Of a stretch of 64,000 nucleotides of DNA, positions 23,867 through 64,000 are shown piece by piece. The notes beneath the pieces were generated by a model. That model was not told where the DNA came from, made no database searches, and was given only the letters and a program-made list of their open reading frames with translations. Every line of letters begins with the position of its first letter. Position 1 is the stretch's first letter. This stretch comes from Syngnathus acus. Taxonomy: Eukaryota > Chordata > Actinopteri > Syngnathiformes > Syngnathidae. The translations under genes were made by a program, and so were the position numbers. The stretch is from assembly GCF_901709675.1 (NCBI RefSeq), contig NC_051092.1:10684491-10748490 (forward strand). The letters are read 5' to 3'.

Positions 23867-26169
23867 GAAACCATTTATGTTGGGATCATATGTGCTCGCC
23901 TTCTTCAAGACAGACAGTATTGCAGGGACAGACTGGTCATTACTCGATCCATGTTCCCTCAGACTCCTCCATGATCATGTGTGCGGGAAACAACATGATT
24001 TTTTTAAAATTTCAACTCAAGGATAAAAGAGTATACACAGAATAATCAGAGAACAAAGACAATCCCCTAACATACACCATGCGTGGCTGCTTTCAAAAGA
24101 AACAGAAAAGAATGAGGGGGGGGGGTGATCTTTCCAGGAGTAAATAAGCTTATAAACATTTTCTTGCTCGAGCTGGAAAGGGGATTTGTGCAGAGCTGTA
24201 GAAGTATAAAATAGCTGTCGAAGTGAAGTGGAGGATCAGAGAAGACAAACAGTGTGGACTAAATACCCCGGGGATCCAAGCTAAATTAGCGGCATCTTGC
24301 TTTAGAGTTTTTGTAGTACTCAGTAGTAAATTGTTTGGTTTTACGACTCCCTCGCAATCCCACTCTCCTTTACCCTTGCAATTTCAATATTCTGAGACTC
24401 TTGCTGAAATGACAAAGAAAAGCAGAAGCAATCAAGTTTCCTGCAGTGCACCACAGACAGCTTCAAACCAATTTATTGCAGCAGCCTGTAATCCTGCATG
24501 GACAAGATTGAGGTTTGAGCTTGTAAACCTAAATCGAGTAAAAGTGGGGGACTTCTGTGCACTATATAAGGGAACTGTAAGTGTGTGTGTGTGTGCATAA
24601 AAACTGCACTTCGTAAGTCATAGTCTCTCATAGGCATGATTAGTTAAAGTCCAAGCCACCAATCTGTAGGAACTATTTATTGCCTATACTGTCTGTGCTT
24701 TTACATTAGCTTCAGCCATACATCTTCAGCTTTGGAAATATGTTTGGTGCATCCGAAAAGCTGTTGAGGAGAGATAATACAGGACCATTAGTGACACAAA
24801 GAACATCAGTTTACATGCGTACTGTTAGTGTAGTCTACTTTCCTACCCTAAGCCCTGCATCTCACCGAGCTGCGAAGGTTAGCGAGGGTTGGTGCGCGGC
24901 CCAGAAGTTGATTTTTCGTAAGGGTTAGGTCAAACGGTCTCAAAGTCGTTCACCGGGCATTCGCCAACATTCTCCAAAATTCTTGGCAACAAGAAAAACT
25001 GTTTGCATCCTTTAGCTACAGTTTAGGAATCCTGATGAAAAAAAACATTTGCTCCATGTGCAGACACTCAGTGATCAGTATATCCTCTTGAAATACATTT
25101 AACTCTTTCAGTCTTTGCAATATTTTTCTCAAAATCCAAATACTCCTTGTACTGTAGTAGTATACGGCATATACGTATATGAATAGACTGTACTAGGCTG
25201 TTCTTGTGCCATAAAAGAAGAAAACAAGATTTTAATCTCCACACATTCATCTTCCTTTCCCATTCCTTCCCTCTGGCTCATTCTATTTCCCTTCCTTTCA
25301 TCTCTCTGTGTCAGGGTCAGAGTTCAGCTTGGAGATGAGGGAATAGAAACATTATCCTGTGTGGCTCTCTATCGACCTCTCAGATTCAACACTGTAGTGA
25401 TCAGTCGCCAATGTCTGTGGCCCAGTGCTGCTGTCTGTGATGAGCTCGGGCAAAAGTCATCTCTCCAGGTGCCTGCTGGGCTTGTGTGCCGAGCCTTTCT
25501 GTGTTTGACCTGGATGGAGCCTGTGTCGCTCATAACTAACTGCGGCAGTGTGAAAAGGGACACGTGGACTTGCTTGTTGCACTCATAGCCGAACATATAA
25601 TCATGATCACCATAAATTAACGGTGTTGATTCTGCTATGTAATAATGTATGTGTGTGTGCCTCGTAAAATCTGCAGGTGGAACAGTTTTCTTTAACTTGC
25701 TACTCTAAAGAAATTGAAAGAAAGAATGTACAAATCCAATTCAAATTATGCCATGGATGAAAGTGCTTCCCCCACTTAAGACTCCATCCAGCTTAATGAA
25801 TCATCTTTTACCGCATGCATATATGCTTCAATGGAATGAGAGGTCATTAACATCGAAGACACCGCCATCCAACCGAAAGCTAGTTTTTTCAAAGAAGGAG
25901 CTTAATAAATTGTCCAGGACGCACGCTGTGGAGGCGTGCGCCTGCCGTTGACTGGCGGTGACTCATACTCATTCAAAGCATACCAAACACACATGCCCTG
26001 TAAAAAGACGTTCATTTTAGTTAATTTTGTTCATTTATTTTAGATTTGCAACCCTGTCTGAACGTTCTGTAAGTTTTTTTGGAAAAAAAAAGATTTCCCT
26101 GAACTCCCACTTAATTGTGTGCCTCACTGCACTTGGGTCTACCTATGATTTTTTTCGTGCACGCCACCA

Positions 26170-26251
26170 AACCCGCACACACAGACGCACACACAAATTC
26201 AGACGCGCGCACACGCACGCACGCACGCACACACACACATACACGCACACA
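26170..26251 (+). repeat. CA / CGCA-rich microsatellite
   Basis: Interrupted ACAC and ACGC units lie immediately upstream of the sequence shared with 63835-64000. Confidence 0.88.
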
Positions 26252-26419
26252 CACTTATTGATCTGCATCAATAGCCAAATCGATTCAAACTCTGAGAAGA
26301 ATCAGAAGCGAACTTCTTGATACGGCAGTCCACATGATTAAACGATAAGCTGAGATGTTATATCGTGAGAGTGTTTTTGGTTGTTAAAGAAACAGCATGA
26401 GATATGACAACTACCAGGG
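26252..26419 (+). repeat. Dispersed repeat, copy 1 (second copy at 63835)
   Basis: From TTGATCTGCATCAATAGCCA to CAACTACCAGGG the sequence matches 63835-64000 in the same direction, with about ten substitutions and small indels in 165 bp. Each copy follows a CA microsatellite. The extent beyond 26419 cannot be determined because the other copy runs off the window. Family unknown. Confidence 0.9.
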
Positions 26420-27148
26420 AAGCAATTTTAAAATGAGTACTATGTAGCTGCCATAGAAGACATGTAGTGTGACAGATGGAGGATCAATACAACAAAACTG
26501 CACGATGATAAGGAGGAGTGCTCAAAGAAACATGGCTGTGATTTTCTTCAATGAGCTTCACTGCAGAGTGTAAATCAGCTAAGCAATGATAGGAGAACGA
26601 CTCCTGCACCTTTCTTCAGGGCTCAAATCACCATCTACTTCTTGGTTGTTTTGGTGTCTACTTTCGCTGAAACTGTCTTTTAAATGTTCACCTTTCTTCT
26701 TTTCATCATCGCTTTGTCTTTTCTCACCTCTGGTCCCTCAATATACAGTCCCTCAAGGTTCTTAAAGATTTCTCTTATAAATATAGCTGTTGCAAATTTA
26801 TATTGTGAATGGATAAGGCTGAATTCTTGATGTTGTTGCTAATTGGCTCTTAATACATATTGGATTTCTACCAGTAAACACAAGAGGGGCTTTTGAAATA
26901 GATGTTTACAGAAAAAGCCTCAGCCATAAATCTGTACTTGAGTAGCGTGAGTAGTGACCAAATGTTGCCACGTTTGTATTCTGAAGGTTATTACTGTGGG
27001 GTTGGTTCACATATAATTTATAGCCAAATTTATTTAACATTCTATTCAGAAAACAATCTAAATCAAGACTGTTGACAGGGTATTCAGATTTATGAAGTGA
27101 CAGAGAATGTCATCCGTAATAACTTAGTTTCATGTTTATTATTGATAA

Positions 27149-56276
<29,128 letters not shown>

Positions 56277-58534
56277 CTGGAAAACACAAAGTGAGGTAAA
56301 TTAGCAATGGGGTGTGCAGGATACCATAGATTCACATATTACTATATTACTGAGATGATCTGCTTAAAATGTTTCACTGCATCAGAAAGGAATTTCAATT
56401 TATTGGCATGGTGCACTATAGGCATAAACCTTCAAGATTGTGGGTTCTTTTTCATGCCCAGCGTGAATCTACCACATACGTCAGTAGTGCCATCACCTCA
56501 ATCAAATTCACCAAAGTCCTGTTACATGCCAATACATAAATAAATAGCAGGCATAAAAATGAGTCCAGCATATTGTCAGGTGAATTGTGTGCATATCAAA
56601 GAAAATTCCCCTGGTACCTCAGAATGCCCAGTATAGCGCAGAAAGATAAAGAAAATTATCAAAGCACGTCAGGGCTTGCTTCAGCACAGAAAACAGCATA
56701 CAGCAGTTTTATATTGGGGTGGAAATGGGCTATCTACTTTGCTATTTCTGTGTCCCAGGTACAAAATAATGACCTTAAATTGTTTTCTGCCTTGGGGTGC
56801 TTATTGTATTTTGAAGCTCAAGGGAAACATGATATATATACGTATATAGGATATAATATAATGTGTGTATGTGTAGCTGCCACAATGAAGCATTGCAAGT
56901 GACAGTTAGATAAGACTCACCATCCAATTCATACCCTGAACACACTGGTATTTCACAAATGGGACAGACTCACATCGGTTTTCCAGTATGCTGTACAACC
57001 CTGAATTACAGCCCCACAACACTAGTTAAAAAACACTCACTGTAAAAATGGCAATAAAAAATGATATACTATAGCCTCCCACTACACATTGAAATCCATT
57101 ACATCCAAAAAAATGTCCACATTCTAATCCTGCAAAGAAATATCCTCCTCCTGCAGAAAGTGCTGATGCAGTAATCCGAGTAGCCAGTAAAACATCCTAC
57201 TCTGTTATTCTGCAAAGGGCAGATTATTCAAAATGCTCCTAATGATGATACTCTGAAGTAGTTGTATCCGTAAATACTGTAGTTCCTTTCTTAGGCATCA
57301 CTTTGTGTATAAACAGAAGTGTGCATATTGTCTTTACACAAGGCATAGACGCAAAGATGCTCATAATGGGCGTGACTGGATATTTTTACATATAAACTGA
57401 ATGTACTCAATAAAACACAGCAATGAAAAGCATGTCTTTTTTAGTATGACATGAATTCATTGAATGTTACCATAGATTTCCCTCGAAACATTTAATGGTG
57501 AAATGACAAATTTAGCTTACATCCAAAGTGATGTCTTATTTTTCTGCCTTCCACCACAAAATGGGTTAGAAAGCATAAAGATGTTTTTCCTGGAACTACA
57601 TTTCTACTTGCCCTCGAGCATAAACTTGAAAATAACAGCCTATGTTGTGAAGGAATGAATCGTCAAGTGAGACGATTGCAGCCACAAGAATCCCTTCATT
57701 TGCCATAATTCATGCCCGATAAGGATGTTGAGTGGACTGAGCAAATAACAGGTGGTTGGCTCTGGTAGAGCTAACACTTCTGTTACAATATGCGCTACAG
57801 AGTCACACACCCTGCTGTCTAAAACCATCAACATGAACTGAGATACTATCACCCAAGAGAAGACCTAATGCAATGTGACAATGGTTGCCAATGTTTGCTG
57901 CCAATTCTAGCAAGCTAGTGGGTAACTTCATAAATATGCTCCGATTGCACACTAGTTCACGCTGACCATTCAGAAAATCAGAGCATTGCTCACATGTGCC
58001 GTTCACTTATTTAGTGCACCAAAATTGGAGTGCCAATGCGTGCTCTCCACGGTGCGCTGGTGTGGCAACAATACAGACGGAAATATTTCAAGTATGAGCT
58101 GCAACAAGTTACTTTTATACTTAATAGACATAGAATAGTCTGTTTTTAATTGGAAATTTGTTATTTGAACTTCTGCTTAAAAGTTAGAGTTCGGGTAAAT
58201 GTTCAATTGTAGCATTTGGCGCATTTTTGGGCAAGGGTAAAAAAAGGGACGAAAAGAATACAGAAGGCCATCGTGTCAAATGACATTTTTTACATCTTGT
58301 GCAATTTCAGTGTTATATTGAGCACTGTTTTAAAATAAAATCTGGCCTCGATTGAACACACTTTATGATATGTTCAAAGTAATCACAGAAATGTCTTGCT
58401 TGTTTTATTTTTCAACAAATGTTATAGTGTCAAGCTTTTCATGAGGCATGTAAAGCCAGGATACCTTTTGGACAACATTTATAGGCCAGTAATCAGCCAA
58501 GCTCTGCTTGGTTTTCAGATCTCTTATAAAAGAA

Positions 58535-58690
58535 AGTGTCACACTCCATCCATTATTCTCTATTGCTTTTCCTGTTCAGCGCTGTGGGTGATCTATCCTG
58601 GCTGGCAGGGTACAACCTGGACTGGTTGGCAATCAATTAAGGGCCTATAAAGACAACCAATTCAATTCACATTCGCACCTTTGGGAAATT
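58535..58690 (-). repeat. SINE-like dispersed repeat, diverged
   Basis: CCATCCATTATTCTCTATTGC, then CTATCCTGGCTGGCAGGGTAC, AACCTGGACTGGTTGGCAATC and ATTCACATTCGCACCTTTGG follow the reverse strand of the family. Confidence 0.72.
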
Positions 58691-58899
58691 TCCTCAGTTC
58701 TCAAAAATAATCGAAAAACTCTTTGTGAAAAGATAAAATCACTTTTTTGAAAGCCATATTTTAAGTGAAACAGGTCAACTGTAATGGCAGCGATTAAAAG
58801 CCATGATAGTACTATATAATAAACAACGGAGGTTTTCATCAACGTTGAAAAGGCCACAATTTATTAAATTATTTGCAAAGTTATGAAAACAGAGAAAAA

Positions 58900-59100
58900 T
58901 CATAATCATGGCTTAGTGATTATCTTGAAAACAGAAAACAATATGTACAGTAAAATGAAGGGCTCAATCCTTGGGCCAATTTTATTTATGTTCTATATCC
59001 CAAAAATGTTATCTGTATCAAAGTTCCTCACATGTGAACTTTTGCTGATGACAAGTCATGGCAAGTCAAAATTATCCAAAGCCATATGAATATTACATCT
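58900..59100 (+). mobile_element. LINE reverse-transcriptase scrap
   Basis: Plus-strand frames give YLENRKQYVQ, then KGSILGPILFMFYI (the GSILGPLLF block), then in another frame FADDKS (the YADD catalytic block). Order and spacing fit a non-LTR reverse transcriptase. It is frameshifted, and neither the N-terminal part nor a 3' end is evident. Confidence 0.72.
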
Positions 59101-59442
59101 TTAATCGATGCTCCCGAAATGTGTTTAGAGGCCGTTCCATTGCAGGGTCAAGCTACATTAATGTCTACTTACTGCATGTTTAAAAAAACCACAGCAAGTG
59201 TAAACGAGAGATGCAAGGTGTCGTGACCAATGCGACTCAAACTATCAGCAGCTTTCATAATGAGTAGAATTATTTTTTACCGTGTTTTTTTTTTGACATG
59301 CCCCTATCCAGAATTGGTCAGATTAAACACTAGAATGCCAAAAACATCTTAGGCTATGTTCACATTGCAGGCAAATGAGACCCAAATGAACTTTTTTGGC
59401 TCTTACGTGTCTATTTCATTTTTAAACAATTCAAGCCCCATG

Positions 59443-59481
59443 GCTTGCGGTATCTTCTAAAGTTTAGAAGATACCGCAAGC
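59443..59481. repeat. Near-perfect 39-bp palindrome
   Basis: The 19-bp arms GCTTGCGGTATCTTCTAAA and TTTAGAAGATACCGCAAGC are separated by a single G. It lies about 25 bp from a hAT-type end. Confidence 0.93.
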
Positions 59482-59499
59482 AATTAATAATACAATTTA

Positions 59500-59580
59500 T
59501 TCAGGTTTGGCGGGCCGGATTAAACGGCCCCGTGGGCCGGATGTGGCCCGCGGGCCGTAGTTTGCCCATGTCTGTTCTAA
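59500..59580. mobile_element. hAT element end
   Basis: GGCGGGCCGGATTAAACGGCC, GGGCCGGATGTGGCCCGCGG and GCCGTAGTTTGCCCATGTCTG match the terminal part of a widespread vertebrate hAT family. The other end is not identified. Confidence 0.7.
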
Positions 59581-60491
59581 ACCATTAAAGCAGCTGCTCC
59601 AGGGGAGCTGGGAGAAAGCCTGAGACAATAAACAGGTGTTCCTATCAATAGTTTGTCACACATGGTGGTTGATTGACCAAATGCTGTGAAAGCAGATGGT
59701 GCTTTGCAGGCCTATGAATCTAATGCACGATTACACAAAAAAAAACCGCACACACACAAATATACCTATACACAGCCATACACTTTTGCCCTCCAGCTGG
59801 AGAAGAGCTGGGTCCTGGGATTTTTGACGTCTCGGTGGTGTCGAAACACACTGCCTGGGGTCTCTTCTGGAGCTTGACTATGTCTTAATGAGACTTTCTC
59901 AAGTCTCAACTCAATTAAAACATCTTTCGCAATTCTTGGTCTGGTTGTTTCCTTGGTGCAGTTACAGCATGTGGTAATGTTGTGTGAGAAGAACACTGGC
60001 AGGTGTTGATTGAGATACTTGTCTACTTCAGTAAATGTTCACTTCCTATGGGATTTCACATAACAAACCTGCATAAAAGATACATCTAATATCTGAACAA
60101 ACCAGTATTCATTCAATTAGTACTGCATTGCAAGATATGTACGAATCACCATTTCACCCCCCAAAAAAAGAGTGATTCACATTTCTAAGCCTTGCTTTGA
60201 GTAAGCAATTGTGTTTGTCAAAGCAGTTGAAAAAAATGAAGTGCTGCACACCACATGATATGGCAAGCCTTGTTTCAGAGACTTCTGATCCTGGAATGAC
60301 ATTTCTGACTATCACACCGCCTTGAAAGGATTTCATCAAAGTCAAGGCTGATCACAGAAAGAAAGCAGTGAAGGAGGAGGGGGGTGAGAAGAAGCAAGAG
60401 AGGAATAGTCGTGCGGTAAGAAAACAATAAGAAGATAATGAGGGAGAGAACACGTCGACTTGCTGTACAGGTATGATATCATGATCCAATT

Positions 60492-60640
60492 TCCAGGGAG
60501 GGTGGCACTGAGGAGCACTGGTTAGCACATCGCCACACAGTTCAGAGGTGCAGGGTTCGATTCCCGGTCCAGCCTCGCTGTGTGAAGTTTGGATGTTCTC
60601 CCCATGCCTGCCTCAATCCGAGTGTGCGTGTGTATGTGTG
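60492..60640 (+). repeat. SINE-like repeat, tRNA-like head
   Basis: GGTGGCACTGAGGAGCACTGG, TTAGCACATCGCC and GTGCAGGGTTCGATTCCCGG give the 5' head. GGGTTCGATTCCCGG fits a pol III B box. It continues GTGTGAAGTTTGGATGTTCTC and CCCATGCCTGC, then breaks off. It is a repeat, not a functional tRNA. Confidence 0.78.
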
Positions 60641-61454
60641 GCGTAATGTATGTAACTACTGTGGCTCTACAAATATGTACGTTTCATTTGATGCTTCATT
60701 TCCAGCTGTGCAAAAGTAACGCAACAGTTCCAAAAAAGACAGCTTGAGAGCAGCTCTGAAAAACAGACAACCATTTAAACTATAGAAGAGAAACCTCAAT
60801 CCCCAGCCTCTGCGAGGTGATGCTCAAAGTACTCTCAAGTGGGTTCTTTATTTTCTTCACTTACTGTAACAGCTTCATTCTTTTTTTTAAACATTGTATA
60901 CTGTAGATTCCCCTTTGGCTTTAAGCCAGCAAGTCTAAAAAAAGTGTGCAATAAAAGCTACATAACCAAAGATCCAATTATTCCATAGGTATTCTTTTTA
61001 ATTATGAAAAAAGATAAAAAGCTGGTTCAGATATAGATCTCCATATTATTTTTACTTTTGATCCCAGCGGGTGTCCCAGTTCAGGTACTATACATAATGA
61101 ATAATTTGTACCCTTCTCATGTGAGTTGTAAATTAAACTAAAGGGAAAAAAGAGAACACACTTTCCTGCATATAAGTCCACTGTCAGCTTTTCCCAGTTT
61201 GAATGGGGGCCAAAAAAGGACCATCGGGTTGATAAAAAACAGCTTTGAGGAGTTTTACTGTAACAATTATTTTATAGATCCTGAATTAAATTTTATGTTG
61301 ATGCTACTTAGGTTACTATATTTTTGTTTGAGTCTTGGGAATGACGTCTAATTTCGGGCTTAAAGGGGAAATACTTCAGAAAACGACTAAGTGCCTGATT
61401 AGACAAAGTTGAATCATAGTATTGTTAAAAACCAGGTCAATTCTTTACTGTATC

Positions 61455-61545
61455 TCAGGGGTCACCAACATGGTGCTCACAGGCACGAGGTAGCCCCCGA
61501 GAGCCACAGTAGTAGGCCGCGGGCTTGTTCTAAAAGTAGTTTACG
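61455..61545. mobile_element. hAT element end
   Basis: CAGGGGTCACCAACATGGTGC, GGCACGAGGTAGCCCCCGAG and AGCCACAGTAGTAGGCCGCGG look like one terminus of a Charlie-type hAT. No matching right end is seen by 62400. Confidence 0.65.
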
Positions 61546-62384
61546 TCAAATGGAACATTACGATTTCCAAGGAATGTTGTAGATGAGATGAGCTGAAAAT
61601 GTAAACACTCTATCGATAGACACTTTCCTACCATGTTAGAGTGACACAATATAGGTTTCAGTTTTGGTTGAAGAGGCAGTATTTTGTCTGAAGTCGACCA
61701 CATTTTCCTTGAGTGCCAGCATGCGGTGTCGTGAAATCCTGAGCTCTCGCTCACCTGCAGTTGGACTGAATTGCTTTTCTCTTTCCACGAGTGGCTGTGT
61801 GCTGGATGAATAGCACTGAGGTGATGAATAAAATTGTGTTCAAACAATGTCGTATAATGACGTTAAAATTAAACATTTATTTATGGTTTTTGGTTCTGTT
61901 GTACACGCCATCAAAAATCCAGAGTCACTTTTAAAGCCACCAAACTACACTGTCTAAACACACTATGTTAAACCCCAAATTAAGCAGAGTTGCACTCAGT
62001 CTGGGACGTACAGGATAAGGTTAGTGACCAACGATTGCTTCTGATAACAGGCACATACTCGATAACACGGGGAAGTTGTCGAAGCAGTGGGCCTTGAGGC
62101 AAATTTGTGTTTGACAATGTGTCCGCTATGTACGCATGGGGTGCACACAGTAATTGTCTAACTCGACGTCTTGGTGCTGCCTCCTTGATAGAAAATAGTA
62201 TCCATACTGTCCATGGAGGGCCCGGTGTGTGTTTCACATTGTAATTGGACTGTAAACGCCAGTGTCCCAATGTAGTATACATATTATGTAGCAGGATTAG
62301 GCTAGCTCCCTTGCATAAGACCTGGGAAGTCAAAAAAGGATTGCGTAAAGTTTTAACGTCTCATTTAAAATGAAAACGGACAGA

Positions 62385-62520
62385 AAACTCATTCATTCAT
62401 TCATCTTCCAAACCGCTTATCCTCACGAGGGTCCACCCTGAATTGGTCGCCAGCCAATCGCAAGGTCTGTATAGATGACAAAACATCCACACTCACAATC
62501 ACACCTACAGACACTAAAGT
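62385..62520 (-). repeat. SINE-like repeat, 3' part
   Basis: CATTCATTCATTCATCTTCC, AAACCGCTTATCCTCACGAGG, GAATTGGTCGCCAGCCAATCGC and ACACTCACAATCACACCTAC form the reverse strand of the family, with part of the middle deleted (GAGGGTCC joins directly to ACCCTG). Confidence 0.82.
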
Positions 62521-63159
62521 CACTTATTGTATTTTTTTTGGTAGGATGCTCTTACTGTGCGCATCTCAGTCGAATGCAATATGTTTCTGCTGACAGACAG
62601 CTGTGTTGCATCCTTTCCAGTGTGAGCGAGTCACACGGGTGACAAAAATCCACTTTTGTACTGTCTTTCATTGAATCCATTCTAGAGGAAAACGATGGCC
62701 CTTTGTTGCTTTTACTATCTTCACTCCTTTGAAAGTGAAGCTAAAGTTTGACCAGCTGTCGTACGTCAGTGTCTCGGGCTTTGGGTTGTCTAGATCGCAG
62801 CTGAACTATCGCTTGTCGTATGACAGTTGTGAAGAAGCTTTGACGTGTTCTCCGTATTGCTCTTTTTTATTTTTAGGTAGCTGGCTTTGTTCTACACATT
62901 GGAATCCAAATGTGTGTAGATGGAGTGGCCGTATAATGTCAAACATTTCTTTATGTTCAAATAGAGTAGTTAGGTCTATCAAATAGTGCATTCAAACTGC
63001 GTCAATTCCAATCAAAACCTTAAAGGTCAGTCGCATGATGACACTAATTTGAATGTTTTTTTTTTTTTAAAACCTCTCTTTAGAGTGAAATATATTATGT
63101 ATAAAACACCACTCAGTATGATCTAGAGTAGTTTTATATCACTGCAATCCATCCAACTA

Positions 63160-63388
63160 CAGGGGTCCTCGGTTTACGACGGTCTCGAGTTACGTTGTTT
63201 TGTGTTAACGACGCACGTGTCATTTAAAAACTTTTTTCGACCTATGCGTTTTGCGTCGTAAGATTCGTAACGCGCACCGGAACTAGTTGGTGCGCGCGGC
63301 GGAAGAATACACCGTGAGAGAGGCTGTGGACTGAGTAAGATGGCTCAGTGGCTATTCACATGGTATATGCCATTTTGGACTGTTGCGT

Positions 63389-63448
<60 letters not shown>

Positions 63449-63495
63449 TTTACCCCCCCCTTCTCTCTCTCTCTCTCTCTCTCTCACTCTCTTCT

Positions 63496-63530
<35 letters not shown>

Positions 63531-63737
63531 GTCCTCTCTCTGCTCTCTTCTCTCTCTCTCTCTATCTATCTCTCTCTCTCTCTCCTCTCTCGCGTTATCA
63601 TTTTGTGATTTTGCCTTTATTATGCCTCCGTTTTTTTTATTACTGTACTCTTCATTTTATTACTGTTCCCACTACACCGAAATTCGGTTTACGTCGTCGT
63701 GTAGGTTACAGATAAACGTCGTCTACTGAAGACCCCC
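63160..63737. mobile_element. TA-flanked DNA element with internal CT tract (578 bp)
   Basis: The left end CAGGGGTCCTCGGTTTACGACG and the right end CGTCGTCTACTGAAGACCCCC are imperfect inverted repeats with TA on both sides. Subterminal GGTTTACG and GTTACG motifs recur. It contains no coding domain. The serine/leucine-rich open frames across the middle are only the CT repeat read in three frames. Confidence 0.75.
63391..63592 (+). repeat. (CT)n microsatellite, interrupted
   Basis: About 200 bp of CT units with TTCTCC, CCCCCC and TATC interruptions, inside the element at 63160-63737. Confidence 0.94.
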
Positions 63738-63778
63738 TATACAGTTATGAATATTAATATTGTCATTTAAGATCCTCT

Positions 63779-63834
63779 GACACACACATACACACACACA
63801 CGCACACACACACAGCCTCACGCTCACACAAACA
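63779..63834 (+). repeat. CA-rich microsatellite
   Basis: Interrupted CACA units with CGCA and CTCA variants, directly upstream of the repeat shared with 26252. Confidence 0.9.
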
Positions 63835-64000
63835 CATGTATTGATCGGCATCAATAGTCAAATCGATCCAAACTGAGAAGAATCAGAAGCGGACTTCTTG
63901 ATACGGCAGTCCACATGATTTAACGATAAGATGAGATGTTATATCGTGAGAGTGTTTTGGGTTGTTAAAGAAACAGCATGAGGTATAAAAACTACCAGGG
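63835..64000 (+). repeat. Dispersed repeat, copy 2, runs off window
   Basis: Matches 26252-26419 at roughly 93% over its whole visible length, in the same orientation 37.6 kb away. It is cut by the window edge. Confidence 0.9.

Larger units (their letters stand above)
1..27148. other. Downstream or 3'-intron region without recognised genes
   Basis: Apart from the repeats listed separately, I recognise no gene in this 27 kb on either strand. Open frames are all short (at most 128 codons), lack family motifs and often overlap frames on the other strand. If the donor at the end of exon F is used, part of this region is the last cdh13 intron and 3' UTR. Stretches with nothing recognised are 220-2290, 3670-5840, 9900-11030, 11500-14950, 15000-18440, 21810-23810 and 23870-26160. 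In the last of these, 25361-25596 is more GC-rich and open on both strands. Human HSBP1, the usual downstream neighbour of CDH13, is not apparent here. Confidence 0.6.
56277..64000. other. Intron upstream of exon A (partial)
   Basis: This is non-coding on both strands as far as I can see. It holds SINE-like pieces (58535-58690, 60492-60640, 62385-62520), a LINE reverse-transcriptase scrap (58900-59100), hAT element ends (59500-59580 and 61455-61545), a 39-bp palindrome (59443-59481), a TA-flanked DNA element with a CT tract (63160-63737), and a repeat shared with 26252. I found no further cadherin exon. Confidence 0.75.

Noticed and set aside
57803-58006. Minus-strand open frame with CxxC-like start
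   Set aside because: Short, no family recognised, interrupted by stops upstream; may be worn mobile-element sequence but I cannot support it.
60530-60570. tRNA-like segment with a B-box match
   Set aside because: It is the head of a dispersed SINE-like family; the rest of a tRNA cloverleaf is not present.
61530-61847. 105-codon minus-strand open frame
   Set aside because: It abuts a hAT end and has no transposase motifs that I can see; most likely non-coding interior of a decayed element.
63340-63729. Overlapping Ser/Leu-rich open frames of 86-129 codons
   Set aside because: They are the CT microsatellite translated in three frames inside a DNA element; no start context or family features.

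Overview
This is non-coding-rich vertebrate DNA, almost certainly from a teleost (probably percomorph) fish. Most of the 64 kb has no coding content. The repeat families are the ones typical of fish genomes: L2-like and RTE/Rex-like LINE scraps, a tRNA-headed SINE-like family ending in GGAT repeats, Tc1-, pogo- and hAT-type DNA elements, and long dinucleotide microsatellites.

I can support one protein-coding gene. It is the 3' half of cdh13 (T-cadherin / H-cadherin), on the minus strand. Six consecutive exons lie at 56276-56136, 48724-48542, 48473-48220, 42225-42083, 28869-28636 and 27423-27205. All exon joins have AG/GT borders and matching phases, and together they give one open frame of about 390 residues. 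That frame covers the end of EC2, then EC3, EC4 and EC5, and a hydrophobic GPI-anchor signal in place of the transmembrane and cytoplasmic tail of classical cadherins. The 5' half (signal peptide, propeptide, EC1 and most of EC2) must lie beyond base 64000. A strong splice donor just before the natural end of the protein suggests that the last one or two codons and the 3' UTR are on a further exon at lower coordinates, which I could not place.

Layout: 1-27204 is downstream or 3' intron sequence with scattered mobile-element relics; 27205-56276 holds the cdh13 exons, separated by introns of 1.2, 13.2, 6.0, 0.068 and 7.4 kb; 56277-64000 is part of the next upstream intron. The best-defined mobile elements are a palindromic hAT MITE with a perfect 8-bp target duplication (21610-21801), two copies of one TA-flanked pogo-like element that keep a short acidic coding remnant (18904-19420 and 44099-44761), a gutted Tc1-like element (7963-8723), an internally deleted L2 LINE (about 37670-38344) and a TA-flanked element carrying a roughly 200-bp CT tract (63160-63737).

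I saw no new gene system, operon, RNA gene or CRISPR array. The items most worth a second look are the 68-bp intron inside EC3, the exon junction at the GPI tail, the pogo-like pair, a sequence present both at 26252 and at the right window edge, and two GC-balanced islands open on both strands.
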